This document shows, one piece after another, positions 11,736 through 22,499 of a stretch of DNA of 64,000 nucleotides. Source of the DNA: Kuschelorhynchus macadamiae (lineage: Eukaryota; Arthropoda; Insecta; Coleoptera; Curculionidae); assembly GCA_030620095.1 (NCBI GenBank), contig JAUTXW010004707.1:558001-622000 (forward strand). Direction: 5' to 3'. The translations under genes and the position numbers were made by a program. The notes under the pieces were generated by a model that saw nothing but the letters and a program-made list of their open reading frames with translations, made no database searches and was not told where the DNA came from. Numbering within the stretch: position 1 is the stretch's first letter; the number at the start of each line of letters is the position of its first letter.

Positions 11736-12541
11736 ATGGTTACAATAAAAAGAAAGTAAAAATGAGAATTCAAACTTTCATTTTGCAAAATAAAAATTTG
11801 CAAAAAATAAAACATACTTTCTTGTTCATATATATTTTTTTCACAGTTATTTAATCTGAACTAATTGTAAATATTAATTTGTAATAACACAATAACAATA
11901 TTTGACTGTTTCGTCACGGACATCGTATATTAATCACTAAGGATCATATCTGTCTCCGTTAACGTTATCATCTGACATCGGCACGGACTATATGAATTTG
12001 TGGCCATGAATGTATGCGTAAACTAAATAAAATAAATACACGAAATTATGTTCATTATAAATAATGGGAGAAAATTACTGTGGATTAACAGGAAGCCTAC
12101 GTCACGGTCGTCTAACGACAACAATTTGGCTTAATCCATTTCACTGCTGTTTCTAGAGGACTACTTTGACAATGGCTTAAAGTTTATAAGTGGATTTATA
12201 TGTATCACAAGTATGTACGATAGGGTAGTTGCGAAAAAATATGATATTTGAAGATTTTGCTCAAGTTGAATTTTATGTTAATATATCATATATACAATTT
12301 ACAAAAAAACTGAAATGTTTATTTTTCCTGAGTATTACAATTAATATAAAATATAGCAGGTAAATATAAACTCTCTAAACTAACAATGTTAACTCTCCTA
12401 GCTACTAGCTATACCGGGTGACACTTTAAAAACTTACAATGTCTATATCTGAGAAATCAAAAAAAATATATAAAAAATCGCTGAAAACAATTTCTATAAT
12501 AGGGAGGGGGAACCAAAATGTTGTGATAACTAACCTGCCCC
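11736..12541. other. AT-rich stretch without a gene
   Basis: No coding motif. At 12415 a possible mariner end (ACCGGGTGACACTTTAAA) occurs shortly before the tandem array, but its partner was not found. Confidence 0.4.
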
Positions 12542-13968
12542 CCCCCAGCCACTCCAACTATTAATCTTACATAGCATTGTGATTTCTTATCTTGAAGCTA
12601 CAAGTACCCTACAAGCTAACATTTGAGATAATAATTGTAAGATTTTCAAAAAAAAACACTGAAATAAGTAAATATTTAATTATTCACTATTAATTTAGGA
12701 AACATTCTAATTACTATCGTAGCATTAATCTTGAGAAACTTAAATATTTTAGTTTGTATTATTTTTTGTTTATTCGTTACTGTAGAATTTTTACCTGAAA
12801 AAATTGACTTTGATCTTCACCCCCAGCCACCCCAACTAAATAATCCTAAATAGAATTGTGATTTCTTATCTCAAAGCTAGAGGTACCCTACAAGCTAACA
12901 TTTGATATAATAATTGTCAGCTTTTCAAAAAAAACATACCACTGAAACTTGTAAAAATTTAATTTTTCTCTATTAATTTAGGAAACATTCTTATTACTAT
13001 CGTAGCATCAATCTCGAGACACTTAAATATTTTAGTTTGTATTATTTTTTGTTTATTCATTGCTGTGGAATTTTTACCTGAAAAAATTGACTTTGATCTT
13101 CACCCCCAGCCACCTCAACTAAATAATCTTAAATAGAATTGTGATTTCTTAACTTAAAGCTACAAGTACCCTACAAGCTAACATTTGATATAATAATTGT
13201 CAGCTTTTCAAAAAAAATACCACTGAAACTTGCAAAAATTTAATTATTCACTATTCATTTAGGAAACATTCTTATTACTATCGTAGCTTTAATCTTGAGA
13301 CACTTAAATATTTTAGTTTATATTATTTTTTGTTTATTCGTCTCTGTAGAATTTTTACCTGAAAAAATTGACATTGATCTTTACCCCCAGCTACCCCAAC
13401 TAAATAATCTTAAATAGCATTGTGATCTCTTATCTTATATCTACAAGTACCCTACAAGCTAACATTTGATATATTAATTGTCAGCTTTTCAAAAAAATAC
13501 CACTGAAACGTGTAAAAATTTAATTATTCACTATTAATTTACGAAACGTTCTTATTACTATCGTAGCGTTAATCTTGAGAAACTTAAATATTTTAGTTTG
13601 TATTATTTTTTTTATTCGTCGCTGTAGAATTTTTACCTGAAAAAATTGACATTGATCTTTACCCCCAGCCACCCTAACTAAATAATCTTAAATAGAAATG
13701 TGATTTCTTATTCTAAAGCTACAAGTACCCTACAAGCTAACCATTGATATAATAATTGTCAGCTTTTCAAAAAAAAATACCACTAGAATGTGTAAAAATT
13801 TAACTATTCACTATTAATTTAGGAGACATTCTTATTACTATCGTAGCATTAATTTTGAGACACTTAAATACATTAATCTTGAGACACTTAAATATTTTAG
13901 TTTATATTATTTTTTTGTCTATTCGTTGCTGTAGAATTTTTACCTGAAAAAAGTGACATTGATGTCTA
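12542..13968. repeat. Tandem array of five ~280-bp units
   Basis: Units start with CCCCCAGCCACCCCAACTAA at about 12542, 12820, 13103, 13384 (CAGCTACCCC) and 13662, giving periods of 278, 283, 281 and 278 bp. Each contains TACCCTACAAGCTAACATT, TTGTCAGCTTTTCAAAAAAA and TTACTATCGTAGC, and ends TTTTTACCTGAAAAAATTGA. The last unit has an internal duplication of about 20 bp (cattaatcttgagacacttaaat, 13845-13895). Units differ by substitutions and small indels, so the array is not newly made. Confidence 0.93.
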
Positions 13969-14110
13969 AAAAAATTGGTGTTTAAAATATTCGGTTTTGA
14001 GAGGTTTTTGTTGGTACTGCGACACGTTAGTATTACTAGAATTGTTATTTTATAAAAATTTGAGTTTCGATACGATCTAAACGAAAAACATCATTTTTTT
14101 ATCTGCAATA

Positions 14111-14950
14111 ATGGTGTTCCGCACAGATGAACATGTGAATATGATTTTTATGTATCAAAATCAACGTATGTTAAGACCAGATCAAGTATTTAAACAGAGG
14201 CATCCAGATAAAAATTTAAAGGCAACTAGTGGCAAAATTTCAAGAAACTGCTTCTGTCGCAAATAAAAAAAAGGGATCAACCAAGATTGCTGGACGAAGC
14301 AACGCAAATTGAAGTTATCGCAGAGTTTGCAATAAATCCTACTTTATCGACTCGTCAGGCAGCTACAGCAACATGATTATCCCGCGAATCAATAAGGGGA
14401 GTGCTCAAATTAAATAAGTTTCATCCCTATAAAATGCAAATAATTCAAGAACTTAGAATTTAGTTTTGTGAAATTATGAGAGCTAGAATTACTGCAGAAC
14501 CTCTACTCGTTAAAAACATTTGCTTTAGTGATGAGTGCACTTTTATTTAAATGGGCACGCGAATAAACAAAACTGCCGTTACTAGAATGACGAGAACCCA
14601 CGAGTATTTAGAAAAGGACGTACGCAGTATCCCAGAAAATTAATGTTTGGGCTGGTATATTGGGAGATGCTATTACTGGTTCGTTATTTTTACAAGCAAA
14701 TTTAAATGGCAAAATCTCTGATAATTAATGAGTTAGAGAAGCAGAGAGACGTACAGGGCAATATAACTTTAGAAGATGTAATGTATTACATGTTCAACAG
14801 GTTGGAGCACCTTTTCACTATATAGTTCCAGTTAGACTGGCCTCCTAAATTACCGGATCTAACGCCTCTTGATTTTTTTTTATGGGGTTACCTAAAATCT
14901 GTTGTTTTTAAGATGCAATCGTACTCAATAGAGCAACTCCAACCAACTTC
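14111..14950 (+). pseudogene. Tc1/mariner-like transposase relic
   Basis: Starts MVFRTDEHVNMIFMYQNQR, the usual N-terminal pattern of insect mariner-like transposases, followed by KFQETASVANKKKGS and QAATAT. Then NICFSDECTFI holds the first catalytic Asp, with NPRVF downstream, and at 14840-14935 DWPPKLPDLTPLDFFLWGYL holds the third block. The second catalytic block (DGAPxH) is not visible. Blocks lie in different frames with in-frame stops, so it is a dead copy. The tandem array directly upstream may be the element's own 5' region, but no inverted repeats were found to prove it. Confidence 0.8.
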
Positions 14951-15739
14951 CTTTCCAAAGAAATATTTGCAAATGTACACGCTAAATGTAACACTTAGCA
15001 CCACCTACTGGGGCTCCAGCCCAAGTTAGTTATAACGTCAATTTGGTTCCCGATGAAAAAAAACGCAGTTTTTGCGTCTACAGTTGTAGGCGAAGTAGTC
15101 AACAAAAATGTATGTGCAAGGTCCAACTATACTAATCGCCACTGAAATCTTTACAGGCATTTTTTGGGCATCTTTATATTCATATGACTTCTGAATAATT
15201 GAAGTTATTTATACGTATTTTTTAAGGTTGTCGGTCAATCTCGAACTAACTACCCAATACACGGATTGGCCTCTAAGCTCAGTCTACTGAGATTTGCAGG
15301 GTGAAGCAATGTACCACGTTTTTTTTCACATGTTTGACGTGATGTATAGAATTTCTTAAAAACTAAAGATCATCGAATCTTTTCCAGTTGTACAACTTGG
15401 CATCTCCTCTACAATTTATTCTTTCATTCATCGTTATCGGTGGCTTAGTTTTAAAACTACAGGGATTTTAAAAAATAATGTTTTCTGAAAATGAAATAAT
15501 TTGTGTACTATATATAATCTGACTTTTGCCCTAAAACTGGTTATTTGATTCATTATTTTGTATTGCTCTAAGCAGCTGAGGTTGCTGAGGAGGTTAAAAA
15601 ATTAAGTATCTATCATGAGAAATGGAATATTTTTGTAAAAATTCATAAAAACTAAAAATGTAATAATAATAAATTGAAAGAAAAATGTTGCAACTTACAA
15701 AATTATAAAACACCTATTAATATCTAATTGGCCGACCTC
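14951..15739. other. Non-coding stretch between two transposase relics
   Basis: No recognisable gene. It probably contains the decayed 3' flank of the mariner relic and the flank of the Tc1 relic that follows. Confidence 0.4.
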
Positions 15740-16560
15740 TTTCTCGAATTAACATGCAACTGCATGCAATGCAGTTATCAAGTTTTTTCTTGATCAATGC
15801 GGGGTCATTCCACTGCCAGCCATTAAAATTCTGTGGCAGTTTAGGTCATTTTCATAACCGACGTCCAAGCATTTTCCAAACATACTCTATTCAAATTCTG
15901 AAAATTCTCCAGGTAGGTTCTGGCATTTGTGTTCTCATCAATAAAATAAACTAGCTCAGTTCTTCCTTCTATAAAAATTCCTCACCAAATTGTTAATAAC
16001 CCACCCCCCATATGGATCCCTACTCTTCACACTCTTATATGGACATTTGTCCCACAAAGTCTGAATCTGGATTTGTCACTAAATAAAGAATTGCCCCATT
16101 CTTGTTACCAATGTTCTGCAGCAAAATTTCTTCTATTTATTTTATGTTTAATGGTTAGCACTGGAAATTTTCCTTGATCTTCTTGATTTCAGCCGACCTT
16201 CAAGCAGATGTAGTCATATTGTCGTATTTGAAAGCGGGATGTTATGTGCCGGTTGCAATCTGGAATTAACCTCTGGGGCACTAATCATTCCTTATCTTCG
16301 GGCTGTTATTCTACAATGTCGGCCAACATCGAGGCTTGTTTTTCGTCTATGTCCAACTCCATGCATATAATCGATATAATCAGATGCTTGAGATCGTTGT
16401 CACACGCTGCATATTGAAGATTGTGTACTGTTAAACAAATTAGCCACATTCCTGTATGATACTCCTGCTTAAATAATACCAATTGCCTGATTTAATTGAG
16501 CTTTTGTGAGCCTAAGAAGAACAAAATTCTGTTTGAAAATAACAAAAATGCACAATTTTT
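15740..16560 (-). pseudogene. Tc1-like transposase relic
   Basis: Minus-strand translation gives, in order from 16560 downward: LTKAQLNQAIGII and GVSYRNVANLFNSTQSSIC (paired helix-turn-helix), RHCRITARR and ISAPEVNSRLQ, the second HTH-like part ending LLEGRLKSRRSRK, and then GRTELVFIDENTNARTYLENF in pieces, with a decayed GSGMTPH where Tc1 proteins have QQDGAPPH. These are Tc1-type rather than mariner-type DNA-binding motifs. Several frameshifts and stops are present and the C-terminal third is missing. Confidence 0.75.
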
Positions 16561-16596
16561 TAAAATCCCTGTAGTTTGAAAAAAAAACATTGCAAC

Positions 16597-16669
16597 TTGT
16601 TACGTTCTGGACGCGCGTTTCGGTAACTAAGTTAGCATCATCAGCAGATAATATAAACTAAAGTAACTT
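16597..16669 (-). ncRNA. Hammerhead ribozyme motif (left, minus strand)
   Basis: On the minus strand the conserved core is complete: CTGATGA (16644-16638), a helix II (GCTAAC/GTTACC with one mismatch), GAAAC (16621-16617), a very short helix III over CGCGCG, and the cleavage triplet GTC (16612-16610). Helix I forms from TCTG before the core and CAGA after the cut site, extended by GTTAC/GTAAC. Such minimal type I hammerheads are known in Penelope-like elements. Confidence 0.8.
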
Positions 16670-16971
16670 ATCCTAAACGAGACTATTTATAGTTATTGAG
16701 GGAACTGCGATGGGCAATTGCTTATCTCTGTTCCTTGCAAATTTGTTTATGGGCACGTGAGGCTCCCAATAAGTTCAGTTTGAAAAATTTGTCGGGTCGT
16801 AGTCAGTGTGTAAAAATTATAATTACATGTCTAAAATAAATATTCGTTTTAAAGATCATCACTGTGGCCCTTTAGTAATCAGTGGCGCATCTGAGTTTGT
16901 GCTGTTTGCCGATAATCTGAAATTATACTTAGACGACGGCCCAAACCTAACCTAACCTGATATGATCCCAG

Positions 16972-17290
16972 ATATACGAGAGGTCTAGAAAAAGTATATA
17001 AAAGCGTAGGTTTTAGAGTAGCCTACAAAACGAGGAACATTTTGAAAAATCTCCTTGGAAACTCTAAAGACAGGAATGGCATCTATGAAATTAGCCGTAA
17101 TGACTGCGATCTAAAATATGTTGGGCAAACTAAACGCTCTATAAACATTCGTTTTAAAGAACAAACGGCACATTTAAGATACGGAAGAATAGAAAAGTCA
17201 AGCGTTGCCCAACATGCTGTGGAATACAATCACCAAATAGGAATAAGTAATCTTAAGTTGATTAAAAATGTATCTAATAATAGGTTATAA
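16972..17290 (+). pseudogene. GIY-YIG endonuclease domain of a Penelope-like element (5' truncated)
   Basis: The frame is open before the ATG at 17042, giving GLEKVYKSVGFRVAYKTRNI, the usual linker between reverse transcriptase and endonuclease in Penelope-like elements. Counting from the ATG, GIY is at residues 13-15 and YVG at 26-28, with the catalytic Arg at 37 (SINIRFKE) and a C-terminal SSVAQHAVEYNHQI block; Cys22 sits in the usual NDCD position. It nicks target DNA to prime reverse transcription. The domain ends naturally at the TAA (17288-17290). No reverse transcriptase is seen upstream, so the protein is only a remnant, though this domain itself has no stop. Confidence 0.85.
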
Positions 17291-17401
17291 AGACAGATGG
17301 CCTATTCCCTATAGTCCTCTCTATTGTTTACTTGACAACGGTGCAGTCGGGTGCAACCAAGTGTGACCACATTTACCTATAAATAGTCTCGGTTAGGATA
17401 A

Positions 17402-17474
17402 GTTACTTTAGTTTATATCATCTGCTGATGATGTTAACTTGGATAGCGAAACGCGCGTCCAGAATGTAACAAGT
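17402..17474 (+). ncRNA. Hammerhead ribozyme motif (right, plus strand)
   Basis: CTGATGA at 17425-17431, helix II formed by GTTAAC and GATAGC with one mismatch and a wobble, GAAAC at 17448-17452, and cleavage triplet GTC at 17457-17459. Helix I pairs TCTG (17421-17424) with CAGA (17460-17463) and GTTAC (17402-17406) with GTAAC (17466-17470). It is the inverted partner of the left motif. Confidence 0.8.
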
Positions 17475-17476
17475 TG

Positions 17477-18229
17477 TGGTGTAGTGTGGTCAGAACTCGT
17501 GTATTTTGAACAATTTTTGTATAAAGTCAAGTCTTAAAAATGCTTAAAATGGAACTTATGTCAGAATTTTCCAATATGGAGCGAAGCAGGATATACAAAA
17601 ATGTCTACTCAGGAGATAGAAAGAACATGCTTACATAATCCCAAGATTGTATGAAATGCTGATTTTAGGCTTCGGCTACAGGAACGTCTATAGAAAAACT
17701 TGTGTTAAACTCGAGACACATAAAGATAACTTGTTCTAAAAGTAGAAACATAATTTGGACATTCTGTATAGTAGATCTGTTTTTTGCCCTTACACAAGAA
17801 GTTATTTTCAAAATGAAATATACATTGAAGATGCATTTCAGATGTTCGGTTTTTGTTTGTTTGTCATAAGATCAACAATATCATTAACAACATAATTTAA
17901 GTACCACTTCAATTCTTCCTATATTATCTAAATCTCTTGATCCCTGAATATCATAAGAGTACAATAAATGTGTAGAATTGGTATTAATATTTATTGAAAA
18001 CATATTTAAACTTTTATGATTAATAAAAAATAAAATGTTTCTTAGAACTTTTATCGGATTTAATGTTTAAATCTGTTAAGAGATCAGAGGTCTATGGAGA
18101 ACTCTGGTATTTAAGGAGACCCGAAATCTTTTTAAAATCTCGCAGTATTAATATTTTCTTAAAACCTTGTTATCAGCTTTGTAATTATAAATTTTCTAAT
18201 ACGCAAGATAGTGTCGTAACAAACTGAAG
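17477..18229. other. Non-coding AT-rich stretch
   Basis: No gene or repeat boundary recognised. Confidence 0.4.
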
Positions 18230-18720
18230 TATTGCAATCGTGAAAAAATCACACTTCGAGATTTTTCAGGGTAATATGGCTGGTAACATTTTGGTAAAAA
18301 TCCAATATGGCGAAACAAAATGGCGGCCTAGTGAAATGTTTAAAAAATTATTATTAAAAATCCACTGTCATAATCCAATATGCAGAGAGGTTTAAAAAAT
18401 ATTAATAAAAAACTATCCAATCTACATCAAAAATCGAGTGTTACATAGAAATGATCTGGTAACATCTTAGTAAGAATCTAAGACAGCAAAAGAAAAATGG
18501 CGGCCCAATACAATATTTAAAAAAACAGCCTAAAAAAACTACTAATTTTAAATTTAAGATAGCGAAACCAAATAGTGGACAAAATTTTTAAAAAATCAAC
18601 GCAAAAAATCTTATTTAATTGACTTTAAATATTGCAGAAATATTAAATCTGATATAGGGACAAACTGGTACGAATTCAATATGACGTTAGAAAATGGCGA
18701 TGTGTGTCATTGTAAAAACC
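18230..18720 (-). repeat. Dispersed repeat family, copy c
   Basis: Inverted-orientation units: GAAAAAATCACACTTCGAGAT at the start, then repeated AATCCAATATGGCGAAACA and AAAATGGCGGCC heads separated by ACTATTTAATT-type spacers, with a unit period of roughly 120-140 bp. Confidence 0.85.
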
Positions 18721-18743
18721 ATTTATTGAATTTATTTTAAATT

Positions 18744-19215
18744 GGCTGTTGCTCCTTCCACGCTAATGTGAACAAATCGTCGGAAAATCAGTTCACGTTA
18801 AAGAAGAAAAACGTGTTAATGACAGCTTTTTTGACAAACATGTTCTAACCTAACGGGGGGATTTACTTAACAATATAGATTTGGTTACAACATCCTAAAT
18901 AGACTCGGAATTCGGTTGGTATGCTACCGCGCGCAAACTTAACCTAACCTAACGTTAAGAAAATAAGTAATCCATATTTTTATTAATTTTACATTTTGTA
19001 AAAAACAAAAAAAAATGTTCATCCTTGTCTGGAGTCGAACTCACATGCTATACGACGCGGGCTGAAAACCTTACCACTGCGCCACCAAGCGTCTCGACGA
19101 AAAATATATAAACAGCTTATATTAGTTAGCGTGAAGGCTAATGACGTCACATCTGGTTTCGCGTGAACCAAAATTTAGAAATTTCGTTCAAGTTAGCGTG
19201 GAAGGAGAAATAGCG
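18744..19215. mobile_element. 472-bp non-autonomous DNA element (MITE) with a tRNA-like core
   Basis: Termini GGCTGTTGCTCCTTCCACGC (18744) and, read inward from 19215, CGCTATTTCTCCTTCCACGC match over about 30 bp and are flanked by the exact 8-bp repeat TTTAAATT (18736-18743 and 19216-19223). There is no coding capacity. The TSD length suggests mobilisation by a hAT- or P-type transposase. A tRNA-like segment lies inside. Confidence 0.85.
19021..19099 (-). ncRNA. tRNA-like sequence with A and B box, inside the MITE
   Basis: The minus strand reads TGGTGGCGCAGTGGTAAGG (a good A box) and, about 35 bp later, GAGTTCGACTCC (B box), followed within 20 bp by a long T-run that could end Pol III transcription. 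The T-arm and acceptor stem do not pair well, so it is not a normal tRNA. A SINE head or decayed tRNA is more likely. Confidence 0.6.
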
Positions 19216-19276
19216 TTTAAATTATGCCTAAAAATCAAGTGTGGCGTAAGTAGAAATAAAAATGTTTAAAATTACA

Positions 19277-19277
<1 letters not shown>

Positions 19278-19345
<68 letters not shown>
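19278..19345. repeat. (TA)n microsatellite
   Basis: Uninterrupted AT dinucleotides of about 68 bp directly abutting the left end of the DD41D mariner; TA is also the target of that family. Confidence 0.95.
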
Positions 19346-19348
<3 letters not shown>

Positions 19349-22064
19349 GGTGTCTCGAATTGCAGTGTCCAAACTTTAACAGCGCATTCTGCATTCAAAA
19401 TAAGCCCTAATTTTTTTATATAAATATATATCGGCAAATGCTTTGTTTTCGAAATACAGGGTGTTAAAGTTTTAAGAAAAAAATTGTTATTTAGTCATAA
19501 CTTTTTTAGTACTTGAGATATTGTTTTTAAATTTGGTAAACAGCATTTGAGTAACAAAAGGCATTTTTTGATTTGAAATATTTTTTAATTCTTTATCAGT
19601 GGCGTCCGTACAGGATTTTTTATTGAATATTCTTGAAGAAAAAATGGTACGCTACTGCTTTTTCTGAAAACAAAAATCATTCCTAAAATCCCCACTCAGT
19701 TTGGAGCAAATTTGATTCCTTGCCTTTTTTTCGTGCGATGCAAGGATTTCGAGTTAAAAACTAAAAACTATTTTTATGTATGGCGTAGTTAAAATTTCCA
19801 TTATTGTTAATTATTTCAGTGGCAAAACCTTTAACATATTGGTATGCCATGATTGCATTTTTGTGACAATTGAACAATTGCTAGTTTCGTCTTTAAAGTG
19901 TGACATTTGAGTTTTTAGAGAAAATAAATATAAGGTACATTACAGTTTGTACAAAAAGGTAATTATCAGTCTAACTAGTAATTTCAAAATGGTGTTATTC
20001 AGTAACTTTGAGTATGCTGATATTCATTTCGTTTATGGTTTCTGTAATGGAAATGCAAATGCAGCAGTACGGGAATACCAACGAAGATTTCCAAATAGAA
20101 GATTACCTTGCAAACAAGTTTTCATTAAAAAGCATTTAATGTTTTGGAATTTTGGACTCAAAAAGAATCGGAGAAACGAAGGTAGGAGAAATGAACAATA
20201 TCGAAACGTAATGTTAAATAAGTTTGACAACGATAGGACATTAAGCCTACGAAGAGCAGCTCATAATTTACAAGGCAACGCAGTTTTTGTTTCTAAAAAT
20301 AAGGTTCATCGCGTTTTGAGGAATGATCACAGGAAGCCATTTCAGATGCAGCCAGTTCAAAACTTACAACCTGGTGATGCCGAAAAACATGTCAGTTTTT
20401 GCAATTGGTTTTTGCGCCAAGTAGAGGAAGACGAGAACTTCTCAAAAAAATTTTTATGGACTGATGAAGCCACATTTACCCGAAGCGGCTCAGTAAATTT
20501 CTATAATTTACAAATCTGGAGCCATGACAATCCACGTGTTGTACGAACTAGAGCATTTCAGCAAGAATTTTCTGTTAATGTTTGGTGTGGTGTAATAAAT
20601 GAAATTTTTTGCCGGCCCCATATTCTACCACCACGCCTAGATGGACAGTTATTTAATGATTTTCTGCAAAATGAGTTATTTCAATATCTAGAAATTATTC
20701 CTCTAAATCTTAGAAACGAATTCTGGATTCAAATGGATGGGGCTCCCGCGCATTTTGCACTTGTAAATTTCGAGTGGTTAAATAATAATTATACAGAACG
20801 GTGGATTGGACGATTAGGAGCTACAGCCTGGCCACCACGTTCCCCTGACCTCACACCTGTCGACTTCTTTGTGTGGGGTTATTTGAAAAATTTAGTTTAT
20901 TCCAGACCAGTTCATACAAGAGAAGAACTGATTCTAAGGATAGAGCAAGCCTGTGAAACTTTGCGAGACAATACGAATTTTATACGCCCTGCCATTGACA
21001 CAGTTAAGAGCAGATGCCGAAAATGTGTCGAAGTTAGAGGAGCTCATTTTGAGCAATTATTGTGAATTTTAAGGCCCACATTAATCCTTAATGATATTTA
21101 AAGTGCTCTATAAATTTTTTTCACGATCTAAGTTAATAAAAGTTATGAATCTAGTTTTTGTAAAATTAGTTATGAACTTAGTTAATAAAGAGTAGTTTCT
21201 GTAAAATGAAGTATTATCTTAAATAAAAAAACTATATAAAATTGAATTAATTCTAATTACCGTTTTACAAAATGAATCGACGATTTTAGAATTATAAACT
21301 CATCTGTCATACTTTAAAGACGAACCTAGCAATTGTTCATTTATCACAAAAATGCAATCATGGCATACCAAGAGTCGACAATGAAGGAATGATGGTAAGT
21401 ACCAAGGATATTAGATTTTAATAGGCTGCCTGCTAACTTCTGCGATGTCACCCTGATAACCCAAACATAATGCAAATCTCCATTACAACGGGTCGATGAC
21501 GTCATCTCTCCTTAGTTGTCAGACAAGCTTTTATTTTAGAAACCCTACATACGTTGTTCAGAAATTATGAACTCACCCGGAATGCATGAAATAAATATCG
21601 GAAACCAAATAATTTTAAAAACTTGCTGTTACAATCCCACCTTAAAGGTTTTGCTACTGAAATTAACAATAATGGAAATTTTAACCATGCCATACATAAA
21701 AATAGTTTTTAGTTTTTTACTCGAAATCCTTACACCGCACGAAAAAAAGACAAGGGATCAAATTTGCTTCAAACTGAGTGGGGATTTTAGGAATGATTTT
21801 TGTTTTCAGAAAAAGCAGTAGAGTACCATTTTTTCTTCAAGAATATTCAATAAAAAATCTCGTACGAACGCCACTGATGAAAAATTAAAAAATATTTCAA
21901 ATCAAAAAATGCCCTTTGTTACTCCAAGGCTGTTTACCAAATTTAATAACAATATCTCAAGTAATAAAAAACTAAAAAATTTTTTTCTTAAAACTTTAAC
22001 ACCCTGTATTTCTAAAACGAAGCATTTGCCGATATATGTTTATATAGAAAATTAGGGCTTATTT

Positions 22065-22066
<2 letters not shown>
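19346..22066 (+). mobile_element. Mariner-type DD41D transposon with ~570-bp terminal inverted repeats
   Basis: The left arm 19346-19919 begins CAGGGTGTCTCGAATTGCAG and is repeated inverted at 21297-22066, with only scattered differences, e.g. CATTATTGTTAATTA versus TTAACAATAATGG and CTGTATTTCTAAAACG versus CGAAATACAG. The right arm has a 270-bp insertion (21372-21641). It also lacks the outermost 49 bp, ending at ATTAGGGCTTATTTTGA where an (AT)n tract takes over. The left end follows TA. An intact transposase lies between the arms. With one outer end lost, this copy probably cannot move by itself although it may still make transposase. Confidence 0.88.
19989..21065 (+). CDS. Intact DD41D mariner-family transposase
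   Basis: 358 codons from the ATG at 19989; an in-frame ATG at 19947 adds 14 residues, but the downstream start opens the usual MVxxSxxEYADIHFVYG block. No stop or frameshift interrupts it. An N-terminal double HTH region (YGFCNGNANAAVREYQRR; LSLRRAAHNL, VHRVLRNDH) binds the ends. The catalytic core has Asp159 in LWTDEATF, Asp250 in QMDGAPAHF and Asp292 in SPDLTPVDFFVWG (numbered from 19989). The second-to-third spacing is 41 residues, so this is DD41D (rosa-like lineage) rather than the classical DD34D or DD34E. The length is typical for a mariner transposase. It acts in the nucleus, cutting at TA-flanked inverted repeats. It is the longest intact transposase frame in the window. Confidence 0.92.
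   Translation: MVLFSNFEYADIHFVYGFCNGNANAAVREYQRRFPNRRLPCKQVFIKKHLMFWNFGLKKNRRNEGRRNEQYRNVMLNKFDNDRTLSLRRAAHNLQGNAVFVSKNKVHRVLRNDHRKPFQMQPVQNLQPGDAEKHVSFCNWFLRQVEEDENFSKKFLWTDEATFTRSGSVNFYNLQIWSHDNPRVVRTRAFQQEFSVNVWCGVINEIFCRPHILPPRLDGQLFNDFLQNELFQYLEIIPLNLRNEFWIQMDGAPAHFALVNFEWLNNNYTERWIGRLGATAWPPRSPDLTPVDFFVWGYLKNLVYSRPVHTREELILRIEQACETLRDNTNFIRPAIDTVKSRCRKCVEVRGAHFEQLL

Positions 22067-22150
<84 letters not shown>
22067..22150. repeat. (AT)n microsatellite at the eroded mariner right end
   Basis: About 84 bp of AT dinucleotides sit where the outermost 49 bp of the right inverted repeat should be. Confidence 0.95.
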
Positions 22151-22153
<3 letters not shown>

Positions 22154-22499
22154 ATTAAATGACTATGTACCGAAATAAAAAGATAAAACATTTCATTATT
22201 CCTAATAAAAGGAATCATTGATAAAGAGGTAACAGGAACAGCGAGGGCTTGCTGGATTCGGAATGACATCTAAATAAATGTGCAAAAGTTTCAGACCCGC
22301 AGAGTAGCAATTTGAAAAATTATTAACATTTAAGAAATAATGATATTTCGAATCAATTTCTATTATTAATAATTTTAATTTAATATTGAACATAGAGCTC
22401 TGCGCGGCGAGTGTTAAGGCGTTAGGATACCCCAATACCGGCCGTAACAAGTAATTTTTGTGCTATTAAATATTAATTTTAAATTTATAATATTATTTG

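Larger units (their letters stand above)
16590..17476 (+). mobile_element. Truncated Penelope-like element with inverted terminal repeats
   Basis: About 95 bp at 16590-16692 recur as an inverted copy at 17376-17476: GTTACGTTCTGGACGCGCGTTTC against GAAACGCGCGTCCAGAATGTAAC, followed inward by GCAGAT(A/G)ATATAAACTAAAGTAAC and a CGAGACTATTTATA block. Between them is a GIY-YIG endonuclease frame, the hallmark of Penelope-like retroelements. The reverse transcriptase part is missing, so this is a 5'-truncated or internally deleted copy. Inverted terminal pLTRs are a known variant of these elements. Confidence 0.82.

Noticed and set aside
12542..13968. CRISPR-like array
   Set aside because: Units are ~280 bp and repeat over their full length without unique spacers; it is a eukaryotic tandem repeat.
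19021..19099. Functional tRNA gene
   Set aside because: A and B boxes are good, but T-stem and acceptor pairing fail, so it is listed only as tRNA-like.
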